From Xanthomonas sp. (GTDB taxonomy: Bacteria > Pseudomonadota > Gammaproteobacteria > Xanthomonadales > Xanthomonadaceae), in assembly GCF_017163755.1 (NCBI RefSeq), contig NZ_JAFIWC010000010.1, forward strand, positions 90,966-154,965: a stretch of 64,000 bases of DNA, read 5' to 3'. The position numbers and the translations under genes are program-made. The notes below the pieces were generated by a model. That model was given only the letters and a program-made list of their open reading frames with translations. It was not told the origin of the DNA and did no database searches. Shown one piece after another: positions 34,398 through 43,646 of this stretch. How positions within the stretch are numbered: position 1 is the first letter of the stretch; each line of letters opens with the position of its first letter.

Positions 34398-36176
34398 TTA
34401 CAGCAGCACGCGGCGCATGTCCGCCAGCACCTGGCTCAGGTAGCTGGTGAAGCGCGCCGCCGCGGCGCCGTCGATGACCCGGTGGTCGTAGCTCAGCGAC
34501 AGCGGCAGGAGCAGCTTGGGCGCGAATTCCTTGCCGTTCCAGACCGGCTGGATCGACGACTTGGACACGCCCAGGATCGCCACTTCCGGCGCGTTGACGA
34601 TCGGCGTGAACGCGGTGCCGCCGATGCCGCCGAGCGAACTGATCGAGAAGCAGCCGCCGCTCATCTCGGCCGGGCCGAGCTTGCCGTCGCGCGCCTTCTT
34701 GGCCAGCTCGCCGCTTTCGCGCGCCAGCTCGACCACGCCCTTCTTGTCCACGTCGCGGATCACCGGCACCACCAGCCCATTGGGGGTGTCGGCGGCGAAG
34801 CCGATGTGGAAGTACTTCTTCAGGGTCAGGGTCTCGCCGGCCGCGTCCAGCGAGGCGTTGAAGTCGGGGAACTGCTTCAGCGCCGCGGCGCTGGCCTTGA
34901 GCAGGAACGCGAGCATGGTCAGCTTGATGCCGGCCTTCTCGTTCTCCTTGTTCAGCGCCACGCGCAGCGCTTCCAGGTCGGTGACGTCGGCCTGCTCGAA
35001 CTGGGTGACGTGCGGGATCATCGCCCAGTTGCGCGCCAGGTTGGCGCCGGAGATCTTCTTGATCCGCGACAGCGGCCGGGTCTCGATCTCGCCGAACTTG
35101 GCGAAGTCGACCTTCGGCCACGGCAGCAGGTTCAGCCCGTTGCCGCCGCCTGCCGCGGTCGCGCCGCCCGCCGACGCGGCCGGCGCGCCGCCGGACAGCG
35201 CGGCCTTGACGTAGCGCTGCACGTCGTCCTTGGTGATGCGGCCGCCCTGCTCGGTGCCGGTGACCTGGAACAGGTCCACGCCCAGTTCCCGCGCGAACAC
35301 GCGCACCGCCGGGCTGGCGTAGGGCACCTTCTGCGGCAGCACGCTGTCGGCGTTGAACTCCACCGGCGGGCTGCTCGGGGTGCCGGCGGACGCACCGGCC
35401 GCGGCGGCCTTGGCCGGGGCCGAGCTCTGCACCTGCGCGATCTCGCGCTGGGCCAGCTTGTCCGGCGCGGACGAGGCCGGCACCGGCTCCACGCCGCCGC
35501 CGGTCTCGGCGCTGGGCTGGACCGCGTTCGCCGACGGCGCGTCGGCGTTGGCGCCGGCCACCTCGATCAGCGCCACCACCTTGCCTTCCGACAGGCTGTC
35601 GCCGACCTTGACCTTCAGTTCCTTGACCACGCCGGCCACCGACGAGGGCACTTCCATCGTCGCCTTGTCCGACTCCAGCGTCACCAGGCTCTGGTCCTTG
35701 GCGACGGTGTCGCCGACCGCGACCAGCACCTCGATCACCGGCACCTCGCTGTAGTCGCCGATGTCCGGCACGCGCGCTTCGACGATGCCGCCGCCGCTGG
35801 CGGGCGCGGCCGAGGCCGGCGCGGGCTTGACCGATTCGGGCTTGGCCGGCGCCTGCGTGCCCGCTTCCTGCTTGGCCGGGGCGGGCGCGGCCTTGGCGGC
35901 GGCGGGTGCCGGCGCGGCGGCATCGGCGCCGGCGCCGGCCACCTCGATCAGCGCCACCACCTTGCCCTCGGACAGGCTGTCGCCGACCTTGACCTTCAGT
36001 TCCTTGATCACACCGGCGTATGGCGACGGCACTTCCATCGTCGCCTTGTCCGACTCCAGCGTCACCAGGCTCTGGTCCTTGCTGACGGTATCGCCGACGG
36101 CCACCAGCACTTCGATCACCGGGACGTCGCTGTAGTCACCGATATCGGGGACAAGTGCTTCCTTGATTTCGGCCAT
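34398..36176 (-). CDS. aceF: Pyruvate dehydrogenase E2, dihydrolipoyl acetyltransferase
   Basis: 592 residues. Two lipoyl domains (about 1-80 and 127-205, each with a lipoyl-Lys in ESDKATMEVP) joined by Ala/Pro-rich linkers, a peripheral subunit-binding domain (about 290-335, VPYASPAVRVFARELGVDL) and the catalytic domain (about 360-592) with the acetyltransferase His/Asp in YDHRVIDGAAAARF. The two lipoyl coding regions are almost identical in DNA, suggesting gene conversion or recent duplication. The E1 gene aceE is not next to it and must be elsewhere. Start chosen at MAEIKEALVPDIGDYSD. Confidence 0.96.
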   Translation of the reverse strand: MAEIKEALVPDIGDYSDVPVIEVLVAVGDTVSKDQSLVTLESDKATMEVPSPYAGVIKELKVKVGDSLSEGKVVALIEVAGAGADAAAPAPAAAKAAPAPAKQEAGTQAPAKPESVKPAPASAAPASGGGIVEARVPDIGDYSEVPVIEVLVAVGDTVAKDQSLVTLESDKATMEVPSSVAGVVKELKVKVGDSLSEGKVVALIEVAGANADAPSANAVQPSAETGGGVEPVPASSAPDKLAQREIAQVQSSAPAKAAAAGASAGTPSSPPVEFNADSVLPQKVPYASPAVRVFARELGVDLFQVTGTEQGGRITKDDVQRYVKAALSGGAPAASAGGATAAGGGNGLNLLPWPKVDFAKFGEIETRPLSRIKKISGANLARNWAMIPHVTQFEQADVTDLEALRVALNKENEKAGIKLTMLAFLLKASAAALKQFPDFNASLDAAGETLTLKKYFHIGFAADTPNGLVVPVIRDVDKKGVVELARESGELAKKARDGKLGPAEMSGGCFSISSLGGIGGTAFTPIVNAPEVAILGVSKSSIQPVWNGKEFAPKLLLPLSLSYDHRVIDGAAAARFTSYLSQVLADMRRVLL

Positions 36177-36440
36177 GCGGGGAACTCCGGCAACTAAGTA
36201 GGGGAAACCCCTATTGTGGCGGCCCGCAGCCGTAGCGCCAACCTTTGCCCGGCAAAAAGTGCCGCGCCGCCGCCGTCGCGGCCGCCGCGCCAGGCGCAAA
36301 CGGCCGGGCGGCGGGCGCCGCGGCCGACTGTACGCAGGCGCATTGTCCGCGCCAGGCGGCGGATGCGGGCCGCCGGCGCCGGCGCAGGGCCTTCACCGAC
36401 GCGCGGCTAGCATCGCGGCACGCTTTCCGGATGCCCTTCG

Positions 36441-37199
36441 ATGCGCCTGCTCGTGCTGCTGATGTCGCTGGCGATGCCCGTGGTCGCCTGGTTCTCGCAG
36501 CGCGGCGCGTTCGGCCCGACCAACGGCGCGATCTCCGACCGCTATCCGACCCTGATCGTCGCGGCCGGCTATGCGTTCGCGATCTGGGGCGTGATCTTCC
36601 TGCTCGATGTCGGCTTCGGTCTGTGGCAGCTGTCGCCACGGCGCGGCCGCGGTGGCGCGGTGGCCGAAACGCGCGGGCCGGCCGCGTTCGGCTTCGCGCT
36701 GACCGCGCTGTGGATGCCGGTGTTCTCGCAGCAGCACTTCCTGCCTGCGCTGGCGGTGATCTGGGCCGCGCTGGCATGCCTGGCGCTGGCCGCGTTGCGC
36801 CTGTCGCGCGACCCGGCGCCGGAACCGCGGCAGGCGCTGTGGGCCTGGCTGCCGCTGTCGCTGCACGCCGGCTGGCTGTCGCTGGCGGTGTTCCTCAACA
36901 CCGCCCAGGTGATCGTCGCGCATGGCTGGCTGCCGACCGGGCGCATGCTGCCGTGGAGCCTGGCGCTGTTCGCGCTGGCCGGCGCGCTGCTGCTGGGCCT
37001 GAACCGCGCGATGCGCGGCAACCTGGCCTATGCCGCGGCGGCGCTGTGGGCGCTGGCGGCGGTCTACGCCAAGCAGGCGGCCAGCCCGCTGCCGGGCGCG
37101 CGCAGTGCGGCGTGGATCGCGGTGGCGCTGGCGGCGGCGCTGCTCGCGCAGACCCTGTGGCTACGCCTGCGTGCGCCGGCGCGGGGCGCGCAGGCCTGA
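36441..37199 (+). CDS. TspO/MBR-related membrane protein
   Basis: 252 residues with seven or eight hydrophobic helices (about 2-18, 30-52, 75-95, 100-116, 130-155, 165-183, 190-210, 215-240). Segments such as GYAFAIWGVIFLLDVGFGLWQ and LHAGWLSLAVFLNTAQ recall the Trp-rich TspO/MBR superfamily, although it is longer than TspO proper (about 160). It acts in the inner membrane; substrate unknown. Its 3' end overlaps the convergent glycosylase gene by 39 bp. Confidence 0.6.
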   Translation: MRLLVLLMSLAMPVVAWFSQRGAFGPTNGAISDRYPTLIVAAGYAFAIWGVIFLLDVGFGLWQLSPRRGRGGAVAETRGPAAFGFALTALWMPVFSQQHFLPALAVIWAALACLALAALRLSRDPAPEPRQALWAWLPLSLHAGWLSLAVFLNTAQVIVAHGWLPTGRMLPWSLALFALAGALLLGLNRAMRGNLAYAAAALWALAAVYAKQAASPLPGARSAAWIAVALAAALLAQTLWLRLRAPARGAQA

Positions 37200-37751
37200 C
37201 GCCGGCCGCGCCGGCGCGCACGGCGCCAGGTACGCCCGCAGCGGCGACCACGCCTGTTGCAACCGCGGCAGCGAGAACGAGGCGTTGGCCGGACTGGTGG
37301 ACGGCAGCGCGAGCAGTTCGATCGCCGCGGCGGTAGCGCCGAGCTGCGGTTGCACGAAGCGGCGGAAGGCCAGCGCGGCGGTGGCGCCGTTGCAGGCGAT
37401 CAGGCGCAGCTGCGGCAGGTGCGCGATGCGCTGCGGCAACGGATTGGCCACTTCGCTGCCGCGCACGATCGATGCATCCAGGCTGCCGCGGCGCCGGCAC
37501 TGCCCGATCACGTCCCACAGGCCGACGCCGGCGGCATGCAGCGCGCGCAGGCGCGCGTCGTAGTCCAGCGCCGGATCGAAGCCGCACAGCGCGCCGAGCA
37601 ACGGCCAGAACCGGTTGCGCGGATGCGCGTAGTAGCGCGCGTGCTCCAGCGACAGCTCGCCCGGCATCGAACCGAGGATCAACACGCGGCAGTCGTCGCG
37701 GATCTGCGCCGGCAGGCCTTGCAACAGCGTTTGCGTCGTCACCTGCGACAC
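37161..37751 (-). CDS. DNA-deoxyinosine glycosylase, Mug/UDG superfamily
   Basis: 196 residues. The motif GSMPGELSLEHARYYAHPRNRFW (about 27-49, given in part) is characteristic of the deoxyinosine/mismatch uracil glycosylase branch; LWDVIGQC and the C-terminal LPSTSPANA loop complete the active-site architecture. It removes deaminated bases in base-excision repair. The start appears to be a GTG at 37749-37751; a second GTG three codons in (37742) lies at a better distance from a GAGG ribosome site. The C-terminal about 25 residues (Arg/Ala-rich) overlap the convergent TspO-like gene and may be unstructured. Confidence 0.85.
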   Translation of the reverse strand: MSQVTTQTLLQGLPAQIRDDCRVLILGSMPGELSLEHARYYAHPRNRFWPLLGALCGFDPALDYDARLRALHAAGVGLWDVIGQCRRRGSLDASIVRGSEVANPLPQRIAHLPQLRLIACNGATAALAFRRFVQPQLGATAAAIELLALPSTSPANASFSLPRLQQAWSPLRAYLAPCAPARPASGLRAPRRRTQA

Positions 37752-37925
37752 ACCTCGATGAATCGCGAAATTTATTAAAACCCCGTTATTTCAAGCACTC
37801 GGCCGCGCAGCATGAACAACGGCTGCATTCGTCCGGCGAAGGTCGGCGTCGATTCATCTTCTCATCGATACGGTGTGCGCGCCCACTTCGGTGGCCCCAT
37901 AAGAAAAACCTGAGGAGAACATCCA

Positions 37926-38558
37926 ATGCGGTCCTTTAAGATTCTGAGCCTGGCTGCTGTATCCGCCCTTGCGTTTGCGCCCGCCGCTTTCGCCCAGGAT
38001 GCCGATACCGCGTCCGGCAAGCGCTTCGCCGTGGTCGGCAGCGCCACCTTGCTCGAACCCCATTCCAAGCCGGCCAATGGCCTGGACATCGACGGCGGCC
38101 CGGCGCCGACCATCAGCGCCAGCTGGCTGATCAACGACAACTGGGCGCTGGAACTGTGGGGCGCGGCCGACAAGTTCAACCACCGCGTCAACGCCAGCGG
38201 CGTGGGCAAGGTGGGCACCGTCGAGCAGCAGCCGCTGGCGCTGAGCGGCCAGTACCACTTCGGCCAGGCGGACAACGTGTTCCGTCCGTTCGTCGGCGTG
38301 GGCTACTACGAGTCCAACTTCAGCAACGAGAAGATCGGCGGCCTGTCGGCCAGCGGCGAGCACGTGGGCCTGGAGACCGCCAAGGGCGCGATCGGCACCG
38401 TCGGCGTGGACCTGAACATCAACTCGACCTGGTTCGCACGGGCCGACGCGCGCTACATGCATTCGCGCCCGGAGCTGCAGGTGGCCGGCAACGGCACCGG
38501 CCAGGACCTGAAGCTGGATCCGTGGCTGGTGAGCTTCGGCGTCGGCGCGCGCTTCTAA
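37926..38558 (+). CDS. ompW: OmpW-family outer-membrane porin
   Basis: 210 residues. Signal peptide (about 1-23, ending AFA-QDA), then the OmpW pattern of an eight-stranded barrel: RFAVVGSATLLEPHSKPANGLDIDGGPAPTISASWLINDNWALEL (about 33-77, given for reading), later FRPFVGVGYYESNFSNEKIG, and the terminal strand WLVSFGVGARF ending in Phe. OmpW proteins are small porins for hydrophobic molecules. An AT-rich upstream region (about 37760-37800) probably holds the promoter. Single-gene unit with a strong terminator. Confidence 0.92.
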   Translation: MRSFKILSLAAVSALAFAPAAFAQDADTASGKRFAVVGSATLLEPHSKPANGLDIDGGPAPTISASWLINDNWALELWGAADKFNHRVNASGVGKVGTVEQQPLALSGQYHFGQADNVFRPFVGVGYYESNFSNEKIGGLSASGEHVGLETAKGAIGTVGVDLNINSTWFARADARYMHSRPELQVAGNGTGQDLKLDPWLVSFGVGARF

Positions 38559-38581
38559 GCACGCGGCTTCCGCCGGACAAA

Positions 38582-38611
38582 AAAACGGGCCCGAACGGGC
38601 CCGTTTTCTTT
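38582..38611 (+). terminator. Rho-independent terminator of ompW
   Basis: 11-bp perfect stem (AAAACGGGCCC, loop GAAC, GGGCCCGTTTT) followed by CTTTT, beginning 23 bp after the stop codon. The A run in front also makes it usable in the opposite direction. Confidence 0.9.
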
Positions 38612-38642
38612 TGCGCGCCGCGCGTGCGACGCCTGCGGCGCG

Positions 38643-39206
38643 CTACCGCGGCGAGCGGTCGTAGCCGCGGTAGCGATCGAAACGGCGCGCCCGGCGCCGC
38701 AGCAGCCACGCGTAAGCGCTGGCGTAGCCGAGCAGCAGCGCGCCGGCGGCGAGCAGGCTGGCATGGCTCATCCAGCCGTGCAACGGCCAGGCCGCGTCCT
38801 GCGTCCATGTCCGCCAGCCCTGCACCAGGCCGGCGACGATGCGCGCCACCACCATCAGCGTCAACGCCAGCACCAGCCACAGATTGGGCGTGTAGTAGAG
38901 GCCCTGCGGGGTGGGCTCGAAACGGCTGGAGGCGATTCCGAGCCATCCCAGCAACAGCCCGCCGCCCCAGCCGGCGAGCGCGTAGCTTCCCGCGTTCGGC
39001 CACCAGTGGCCGGCCACCGCGGCGAAGCCGAGCAGCAACGCGCTGGACACCAGCGCCGACCAGAACTGCACCCCGGCCAGCCACCCGCGCGCCTGGCGCC
39101 GCGACGTGCCGTAGCGGAAGCGCTGCAGCAGCGACAGCGGCAACAGCACCGCGGTCACCGCCAGCGCGATGACGATGGCCAGCGGAATGGCCAGCAGCAC
39201 AGGCAT
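38643..39206 (-). CDS. Membrane protein, DUF1453/CcdC-like
   Basis: 187 residues with four or five transmembrane helices (about 3-24, 45-65, 70-92, 105-128, 140-165). The segment SSRFEPTPQGLYYTPNLWLVLALTLMVVARI fits the DUF1453 pattern (a short cytoplasmic stretch with Tyr-Tyr/Pro-Asn before a long helix). Function unknown. The ATG at 39204-39206 lies 20 bp after the metQ stop, so it is probably the last gene of the methionine-uptake operon, though a functional link is not established. Confidence 0.65.
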   Translation of the reverse strand: MPVLLAIPLAIVIALAVTAVLLPLSLLQRFRYGTSRRQARGWLAGVQFWSALVSSALLLGFAAVAGHWWPNAGSYALAGWGGGLLLGWLGIASSRFEPTPQGLYYTPNLWLVLALTLMVVARIVAGLVQGWRTWTQDAAWPLHGWMSHASLLAAGALLLGYASAYAWLLRRRARRFDRYRGYDRSPR

Positions 39207-39226
39207 CTGGCGCGCGCCGTGGCCGC

Positions 39227-40033
39227 TCAGAACGCCGGCAGCACCGCGCCGTGGTACTTGCTGGCGATGAACGCCTTGACCTCCGGGCTGGTCAGCGCCT
39301 TGGCCAGCTTCTGCACGCGCGGATCGTCGCGGTTGTCGGGGCGGCCGACCAGGAAGTTGACGTACGGCGACTGCTTGTCCTCGATCGTCAGCGCGTCGCG
39401 CTGCGGATTGAGCCCGGCGTCGAGCGCGTAGTTGGTGTTGATCAGCGCCAGGTCCACCTGCTCGAGCACGCGCGGCATCATCGCCGAGTCCAGTTCGCGG
39501 AACTGCAGCTGCTTGGGATTGGCGGCGATGTCGCGCAGCGTGGCGAGCTTGTTGTTCGGATCCTTGAGCTTGATGACCCCGGCCTTGTCGAGCAGGATCA
39601 GCGCGCGGCTGTTGTTGCTCGGATCGTTGGGGATGACCACCGAGGCCTTCTCCGGCAGCGCGTCGAGCGACTTGTAGCGCCGCGAGTAGGCGCCGAACGG
39701 CTCGATATGCACGCCGGTGACGATGACCAGGTCGGTCTTGCGGTCGCGGTTGTACGCATCCAGGTACGGCTCGGTCTGGAAGTAGTTCACGTCGATCAGC
39801 TTCTGCGCGACCTGGTCGTTGGGCTGCACGTAGTCGTTGAACACGTGCACGTCCAGCTCCACGCCCTGCTTGGCCAGCATCGGCTTGACCACCTCCAGGA
39901 TCTCCGCATGCGGCACCGCCGTGGCCGCCACGCTGAGCCGCCCGTTGTCGGCGCCGGACCCGGACCTGCCGCAGGCGGCCAGGGCCAACGCGGCGGCGGC
40001 GGCGAGCAGGAGACGAAGCGGAAGTCTGTTCAT
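39227..40033 (-). CDS. metQ: Methionine-binding lipoprotein of the Met ABC importer
   Basis: 268 residues. Lipobox LAAC (Cys21), then the NlpA/MetQ family: LSVAATAVPHAEILEVVKPMLAKQG, the VNYFQTEPYLD segment, and VIPNDPSNNSRALILLDKAGVI. It captures methionine (D- or L-) in the periplasm for the MetN-MetI permease. It is separated from metI by 200 bp containing a long palindromic repeat, whereas metN and metI overlap. Confidence 0.94.
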   Translation of the reverse strand: MNRLPLRLLLAAAAALALAACGRSGSGADNGRLSVAATAVPHAEILEVVKPMLAKQGVELDVHVFNDYVQPNDQVAQKLIDVNYFQTEPYLDAYNRDRKTDLVIVTGVHIEPFGAYSRRYKSLDALPEKASVVIPNDPSNNSRALILLDKAGVIKLKDPNNKLATLRDIAANPKQLQFRELDSAMMPRVLEQVDLALINTNYALDAGLNPQRDALTIEDKQSPYVNFLVGRPDNRDDPRVQKLAKALTSPEVKAFIASKYHGAVLPAF

Positions 40034-40156
40034 GGCAAGGATCCGAAAACGTGAGGGAGAAGCGCGGCCCGGGGCCGCGATGCGAGCAAGCTAGCAGACC
40101 GGGCCGCGGCGTGCGCGAACGCGCGATGGCGACCACGGCGCGGATTTTTTTGTAGC

Positions 40157-40212
40157 AGCGGCTTCAGCCGCGACCGGGTGTTGCCGGTGCAGCGGTCGCG
40201 GCTGAAGCCGCT
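40157..40212. repeat. Palindromic REP-like element between metI and metQ
   Basis: 19-bp perfect arms (AGCGGCTTCAGCCGCGACC and its complement) around an 18-nt loop. This is the common GTAGGAGCGGCTTCAGCCGC-type element of Xanthomonas and Pseudomonas genomes; a diverged copy lies at 60634. In the met mRNA it would form a strong stem-loop that could lower or stabilise metQ expression relative to metNI. Confidence 0.85.
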
Positions 40213-40233
40213 CCTGCAGAGCATACGGCGCGG

Positions 40234-40929
40234 TCAGCGCCGGCTGTAGTACGCGACCAGGCGGTCGCCGAGCATCTGCAGGCCCTGCACCAGCACCAGC
40301 AGCACCGCGACCGTGACCAGCGCCACATCGGCGTGCGAACGCTGGTAGCCGTCGCGGTAGGCCAGGTCGCCGAGCCCGCCGGAACCGATCGCGCCGCCCA
40401 TCGCGGTGAACCCGATCAAGGCGATGGTGGTGACCGTGGCGCCGGCGATCAGCCCGGGGCGCGCTTCCGGCAGCAGCACCCGCGCCACCAGCTGCCAGGT
40501 GGTGGCGCCCATCGCCAGGCTGGCCTCGACCACGCCGCGGTCCACCTCGCGCAGCGCGGTTTCCACCAGCCGCGCATAGAACGGCGCCGCGCCCACCACC
40601 AGCGGCAGGATCGCCCCGCGCACGCCCAGCGACGTGCCCATCACCCACAGCGTCAGCGGGATCATCGCGATCATCAGGATGATGAAGGGCACCGAGCGCA
40701 GCAGGTTGATCACCAGCGCCAGCCCGCCGTACAGCAGCGGCCGCTGGTGCGTCTGCCGCGGCCCGGTCAGGAACAGCAGCACGCCCAGCGGCAGCCCGAT
40801 CAGCAGCGTCAGCGGCAGCGAGCCGCCGAGCATCAGCAAGGTGTCGAACGTGGCGCCGCCGATCTCGCGCCACTTACCGGCATCGAGGTTCTGGAAGAAG
40901 CCGCCGGCCGCGGTGGCGAGAAGGTTCAT
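40234..40929 (-). CDS. metI: Methionine ABC importer permease
   Basis: 231 residues with five or six membrane helices. The EAA-type coupling loop reads [30 protein letters not shown] (about 138-167, shown for its key Glu/Ala/Gly), and [14 protein letters not shown] is the usual MetI helix. Start ATG at 40927-40929 overlaps the metN stop (ATGA), so translation is coupled. Confidence 0.94.
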   Translation of the reverse strand: MNLLATAAGGFFQNLDAGKWREIGGATFDTLLMLGGSLPLTLLIGLPLGVLLFLTGPRQTHQRPLLYGGLALVINLLRSVPFIILMIAMIPLTLWVMGTSLGVRGAILPLVVGAAPFYARLVETALREVDRGVVEASLAMGATTWQLVARVLLPEARPGLIAGATVTTIALIGFTAMGGAIGSGGLGDLAYRDGYQRSHADVALVTVAVLLVLVQGLQMLGDRLVAYYSRR

Positions 40930-41933
40930 CGGCGCAACTCCTGCACGTGCACGCCGGCGGCGGCGAACCCGGCCTGGGCCGCGTCGACGTCGCCGCCGAC
41001 CAGCGCCACGGTGAGCTGGCCGTACGGGGTGTCCTTGATCCGGTCGATGCGCCCGGACAGGATGTTGTAGTCCACCGCAGTCTCGCGCGCGATGCGCCCG
41101 AGCAGCGGTGCGTAGGTATCGCCGCCGACGAAGGTCAGGCGCACGATGCGCCCGGCCACCGCGGTGAAGTCGCGGTGCAGCTCGCCTTCGTCGACGTGTT
41201 CGGCCTCGGACACGAAGCGGCGCGTGGTCGGATGCTGCGGATGCAGGAACACCTCCGTCACCGGCCCGCTTTCGACCAGATGCCCGGCGTCGAGCACCGC
41301 GACCCGGTCGCAGACCCGGCGGATCACGTCCATCTCGTGGGTGATCAGCACGATGGTCAGGCCCAGCTCGCGGTTGATCTGCGCCAGCAGGCTCAGCACC
41401 GAGGCGGTGGTCTGCGGGTCCAGCGCGCTGGTGGCCTCGTCGCACAGCAGGATCTGCGGCCGCGTGGCCAGCGCGCGAGCGATGCCCACGCGCTGCTTCT
41501 GCCCGCCCGACAGCTGCGCCGGGTACTTGCCGGCGTGCTGCTCCAGTCCGACCCTGGCCAGCAGTTCGGCCACCCGCGCGTCGACCTGCGCGCGCGGCTC
41601 GCCGGCCAGTTCCAGCGGGAAGGCGACGTTGCCGGCGACGGTGCGCGAGGACAGCAGGTTGAAGTGCTGGAAGATCATGCCGATGCGCCGCCGCAGCGTG
41701 CGCAGCCCGGCGCGGTCGAGCGCGGTGACGTCGTCGCCGTCGATCAGCAGCCGCCCGCCGCTGGGTTCCTCGAGCCGGTTGATCAGCCGGATCAGGGTCG
41801 ATTTGCCGGCGCCGGAATGGCCGATGATGCCGAACACCTCGCCGGCCCGGATCTCCAGGTCGAGCGGGTGCAGCGCGACGACCGCGCGGCCGTCGACCTG
41901 GTAGGACTTGTGCAGTTGCTGGAACGCGATCAC
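40926..41933 (-). CDS. metN: Methionine ABC importer ATPase
   Basis: 335 residues. Walker [10 protein letters not shown], signature [15 protein letters not shown], Walker [15 protein letters not shown] and switch His in LITHEMD, followed by the C-terminal NIL regulatory domain (about 250-335) that senses cytoplasmic methionine in this family. The start is probably the GTG at 41931-41933, because it aligns with the usual MetN beginning ([11 protein letters not shown]); the frame is open about 190 bp further upstream with no good ATG near the conserved start. First gene of metNIQ. No S-box, SAM riboswitch or MetJ box is evident upstream. Confidence 0.92.
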   Translation of the reverse strand: MIAFQQLHKSYQVDGRAVVALHPLDLEIRAGEVFGIIGHSGAGKSTLIRLINRLEEPSGGRLLIDGDDVTALDRAGLRTLRRRIGMIFQHFNLLSSRTVAGNVAFPLELAGEPRAQVDARVAELLARVGLEQHAGKYPAQLSGGQKQRVGIARALATRPQILLCDEATSALDPQTTASVLSLLAQINRELGLTIVLITHEMDVIRRVCDRVAVLDAGHLVESGPVTEVFLHPQHPTTRRFVSEAEHVDEGELHRDFTAVAGRIVRLTFVGGDTYAPLLGRIARETAVDYNILSGRIDRIKDTPYGQLTVALVGGDVDAAQAGFAAAGVHVQELRR

Positions 41934-42179
41934 CGAGGGCGGAACCGACACGGGGCAAAGGGGTGTGCAGCCTACCAGCGCGCCGCGCCGGCCGCCTGCC
42001 CGGCGCGCGACGGCCTTATGCCGGTTGGTTCTAAGCCGGCTGTGTCGCTGGCGGCGATTTCCGGCCCTCCCTGGTCGCGGCGCACCGCAAACCGGTAGCC
42101 AGGGACCGAGGGACGTGGGCGCCACGGCCGTGCCGTCATCGCCACGGGCCGCGCGGACAGGCCCGCGCGACGGAGGCGT

Positions 42180-43070
42180 CTATTTGCCCGGTGCGCGGCC
42201 ACCGGCGCCGACGATGCGCTCGCGGCGCAGCAGGTACAGGCCGCTGCCGACGATGATCGCCGCGCCGATCCAGGTCGGCCGGTCCGGCAGCACCTGCCAG
42301 ATCAGCAGGTCCCAGGCGATCACCCACACCAGCCCGGTGTATTCCAGCGGCGCGATCAGCGAGGCCTCGCCGAGCTGGAACGCGCGGGTCAGCGCCACCT
42401 GGCCCAGCGCCCCGGCCAGGCCCATGCCGGCGATCAGCCAGCCGTCGCGCGCGCGCAGCGGCACCCAGTCCGGCAGCGCCAGCAGCCCGGCGCCGAGCGC
42501 CATGATCGCCAGGAACCACACCACCATGGCCTGCGGCGTGTCGGTGCGGGTCAGCATGCGCACGCTGATCGCGGCGACCGCATAGGCGGTGGCGGCCAGC
42601 AGCACCATCAGCCCGGGCAGCGAGACGAGGCCGTCCACGCCCGGACGCAGCACCACCAGCACGCCGACCAGGCCGATGCCGATCGCGGTCCAGCGCCGCG
42701 GCCCGACGTGCTCGCCCAGCAGCGGCACCGACAACGCGGTCACCAGCAGCGGGGCGACGAAGTAGATCGCATAGGCGGTGGACAGCGGCAGGCGCTTGAG
42801 CGCGTAGACGAAGCAGCCGATCATCGCCAGCCCCAGCGCGCCGCGCAGCAGGTGCAGCGACCAGCGCACCGGGCGCAGCGAGCGCAGGCCGGGCCCGGCC
42901 AGCACCCACAGCAGCACGAAAGGCAGCGACGCGGCGCCGCGCAGCATCGTCACCTGCAACGGCGGGTAGTGCGCCGACAGCAGCTTCATGCCGGCATCCA
43001 TCAGCGAGAAGAACGCCACCGCCAGCAGCATGCAGCCGATGGCGGGCAGGGAGGAAGTGCGCGGGGACAT
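42180..43070 (-). CDS. EamA/DMT-family transporter
   Basis: 296 residues, ten predicted helices in two EamA repeats (about 10-145 and 155-285). Features include DAGMKLLSAHYPPLQVTMLRGA near the N-terminus and the TGLVWVIAWDLLIWQVLPDRPTW segment typical of the second repeat. DMT exporters move metabolites, often amino acids or drugs, across the inner membrane; substrate not predictable. Stands alone between metN and yajQ. Confidence 0.88.
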   Translation of the reverse strand: MSPRTSSLPAIGCMLLAVAFFSLMDAGMKLLSAHYPPLQVTMLRGAASLPFVLLWVLAGPGLRSLRPVRWSLHLLRGALGLAMIGCFVYALKRLPLSTAYAIYFVAPLLVTALSVPLLGEHVGPRRWTAIGIGLVGVLVVLRPGVDGLVSLPGLMVLLAATAYAVAAISVRMLTRTDTPQAMVVWFLAIMALGAGLLALPDWVPLRARDGWLIAGMGLAGALGQVALTRAFQLGEASLIAPLEYTGLVWVIAWDLLIWQVLPDRPTWIGAAIIVGSGLYLLRRERIVGAGGRAPGK

Positions 43071-43151
43071 GCGCCATTATCGCCGCCCGCAGCGCCTTGC
43101 GCAGCCGCTGCGGTTAAAATGGGCGCCTGTCTTTGCCTGGATGTATGCGCC

Positions 43152-43634
43152 ATGCCTTCCTTCGATGTGGTCTCCGAAGTCGACAAGCACGAACTGACCA
43201 ACGCCGTCGACCAAGCCAATCGCGAACTGTCCACGCGCTTCGACTTCAAGGGCGTGGAGGCGAAGTTCGAACTCGACGACCAGGTCATCGAGCAGTCGGC
43301 GCCGAGCGACTTCCAGGTCAAGCAGATGACCGACATCCTGCGCGCGCGGCTGATCGCGCGCGGCATCGACGTGCGCTGCCTGGAGTTCGGCGACGTGGAG
43401 ACCAACCTGGCCGGGGCGCGGCAGAAGGTCACGGTCAAGCAGGGCATCGAGCAGAAGCTGGCCAAGAAGATCGTCGCCGCGATCAAGGACGCCAAGCTCA
43501 AGGTCGAGGCGCAGATCAACGGCGACAAGCTGCGTATCAGCGGCAAGAAGCGCGACGACCTGCAGGACGTGATGGCGCTGCTGCGCAAGAGCGACTTCGA
43601 ACTGCCGCTGCAGTTCGAGAACTTCCGCGACTGA
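43152..43634 (+). CDS. yajQ: YajQ-family nucleotide/c-di-GMP-binding protein
   Basis: 160 residues, matching YajQ over its whole length (MPSFDVVSEVDKHELTNAVD..., CLEFGDVETNLAGARQKVTVKQGIEQKLAKKIV). Two ferredoxin-like/RRM-like domains, no membrane segments. The Xanthomonas campestris homologue is reported to bind cyclic di-GMP and to influence virulence gene expression. The upstream open frame is a shadow; the ATG at 43152 is the conserved start. Twelve bp before the next gene. Confidence 0.95.
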   Translation: MPSFDVVSEVDKHELTNAVDQANRELSTRFDFKGVEAKFELDDQVIEQSAPSDFQVKQMTDILRARLIARGIDVRCLEFGDVETNLAGARQKVTVKQGIEQKLAKKIVAAIKDAKLKVEAQINGDKLRISGKKRDDLQDVMALLRKSDFELPLQFENFRD

Positions 43635-43646
43635 CACCGCGGCGGC

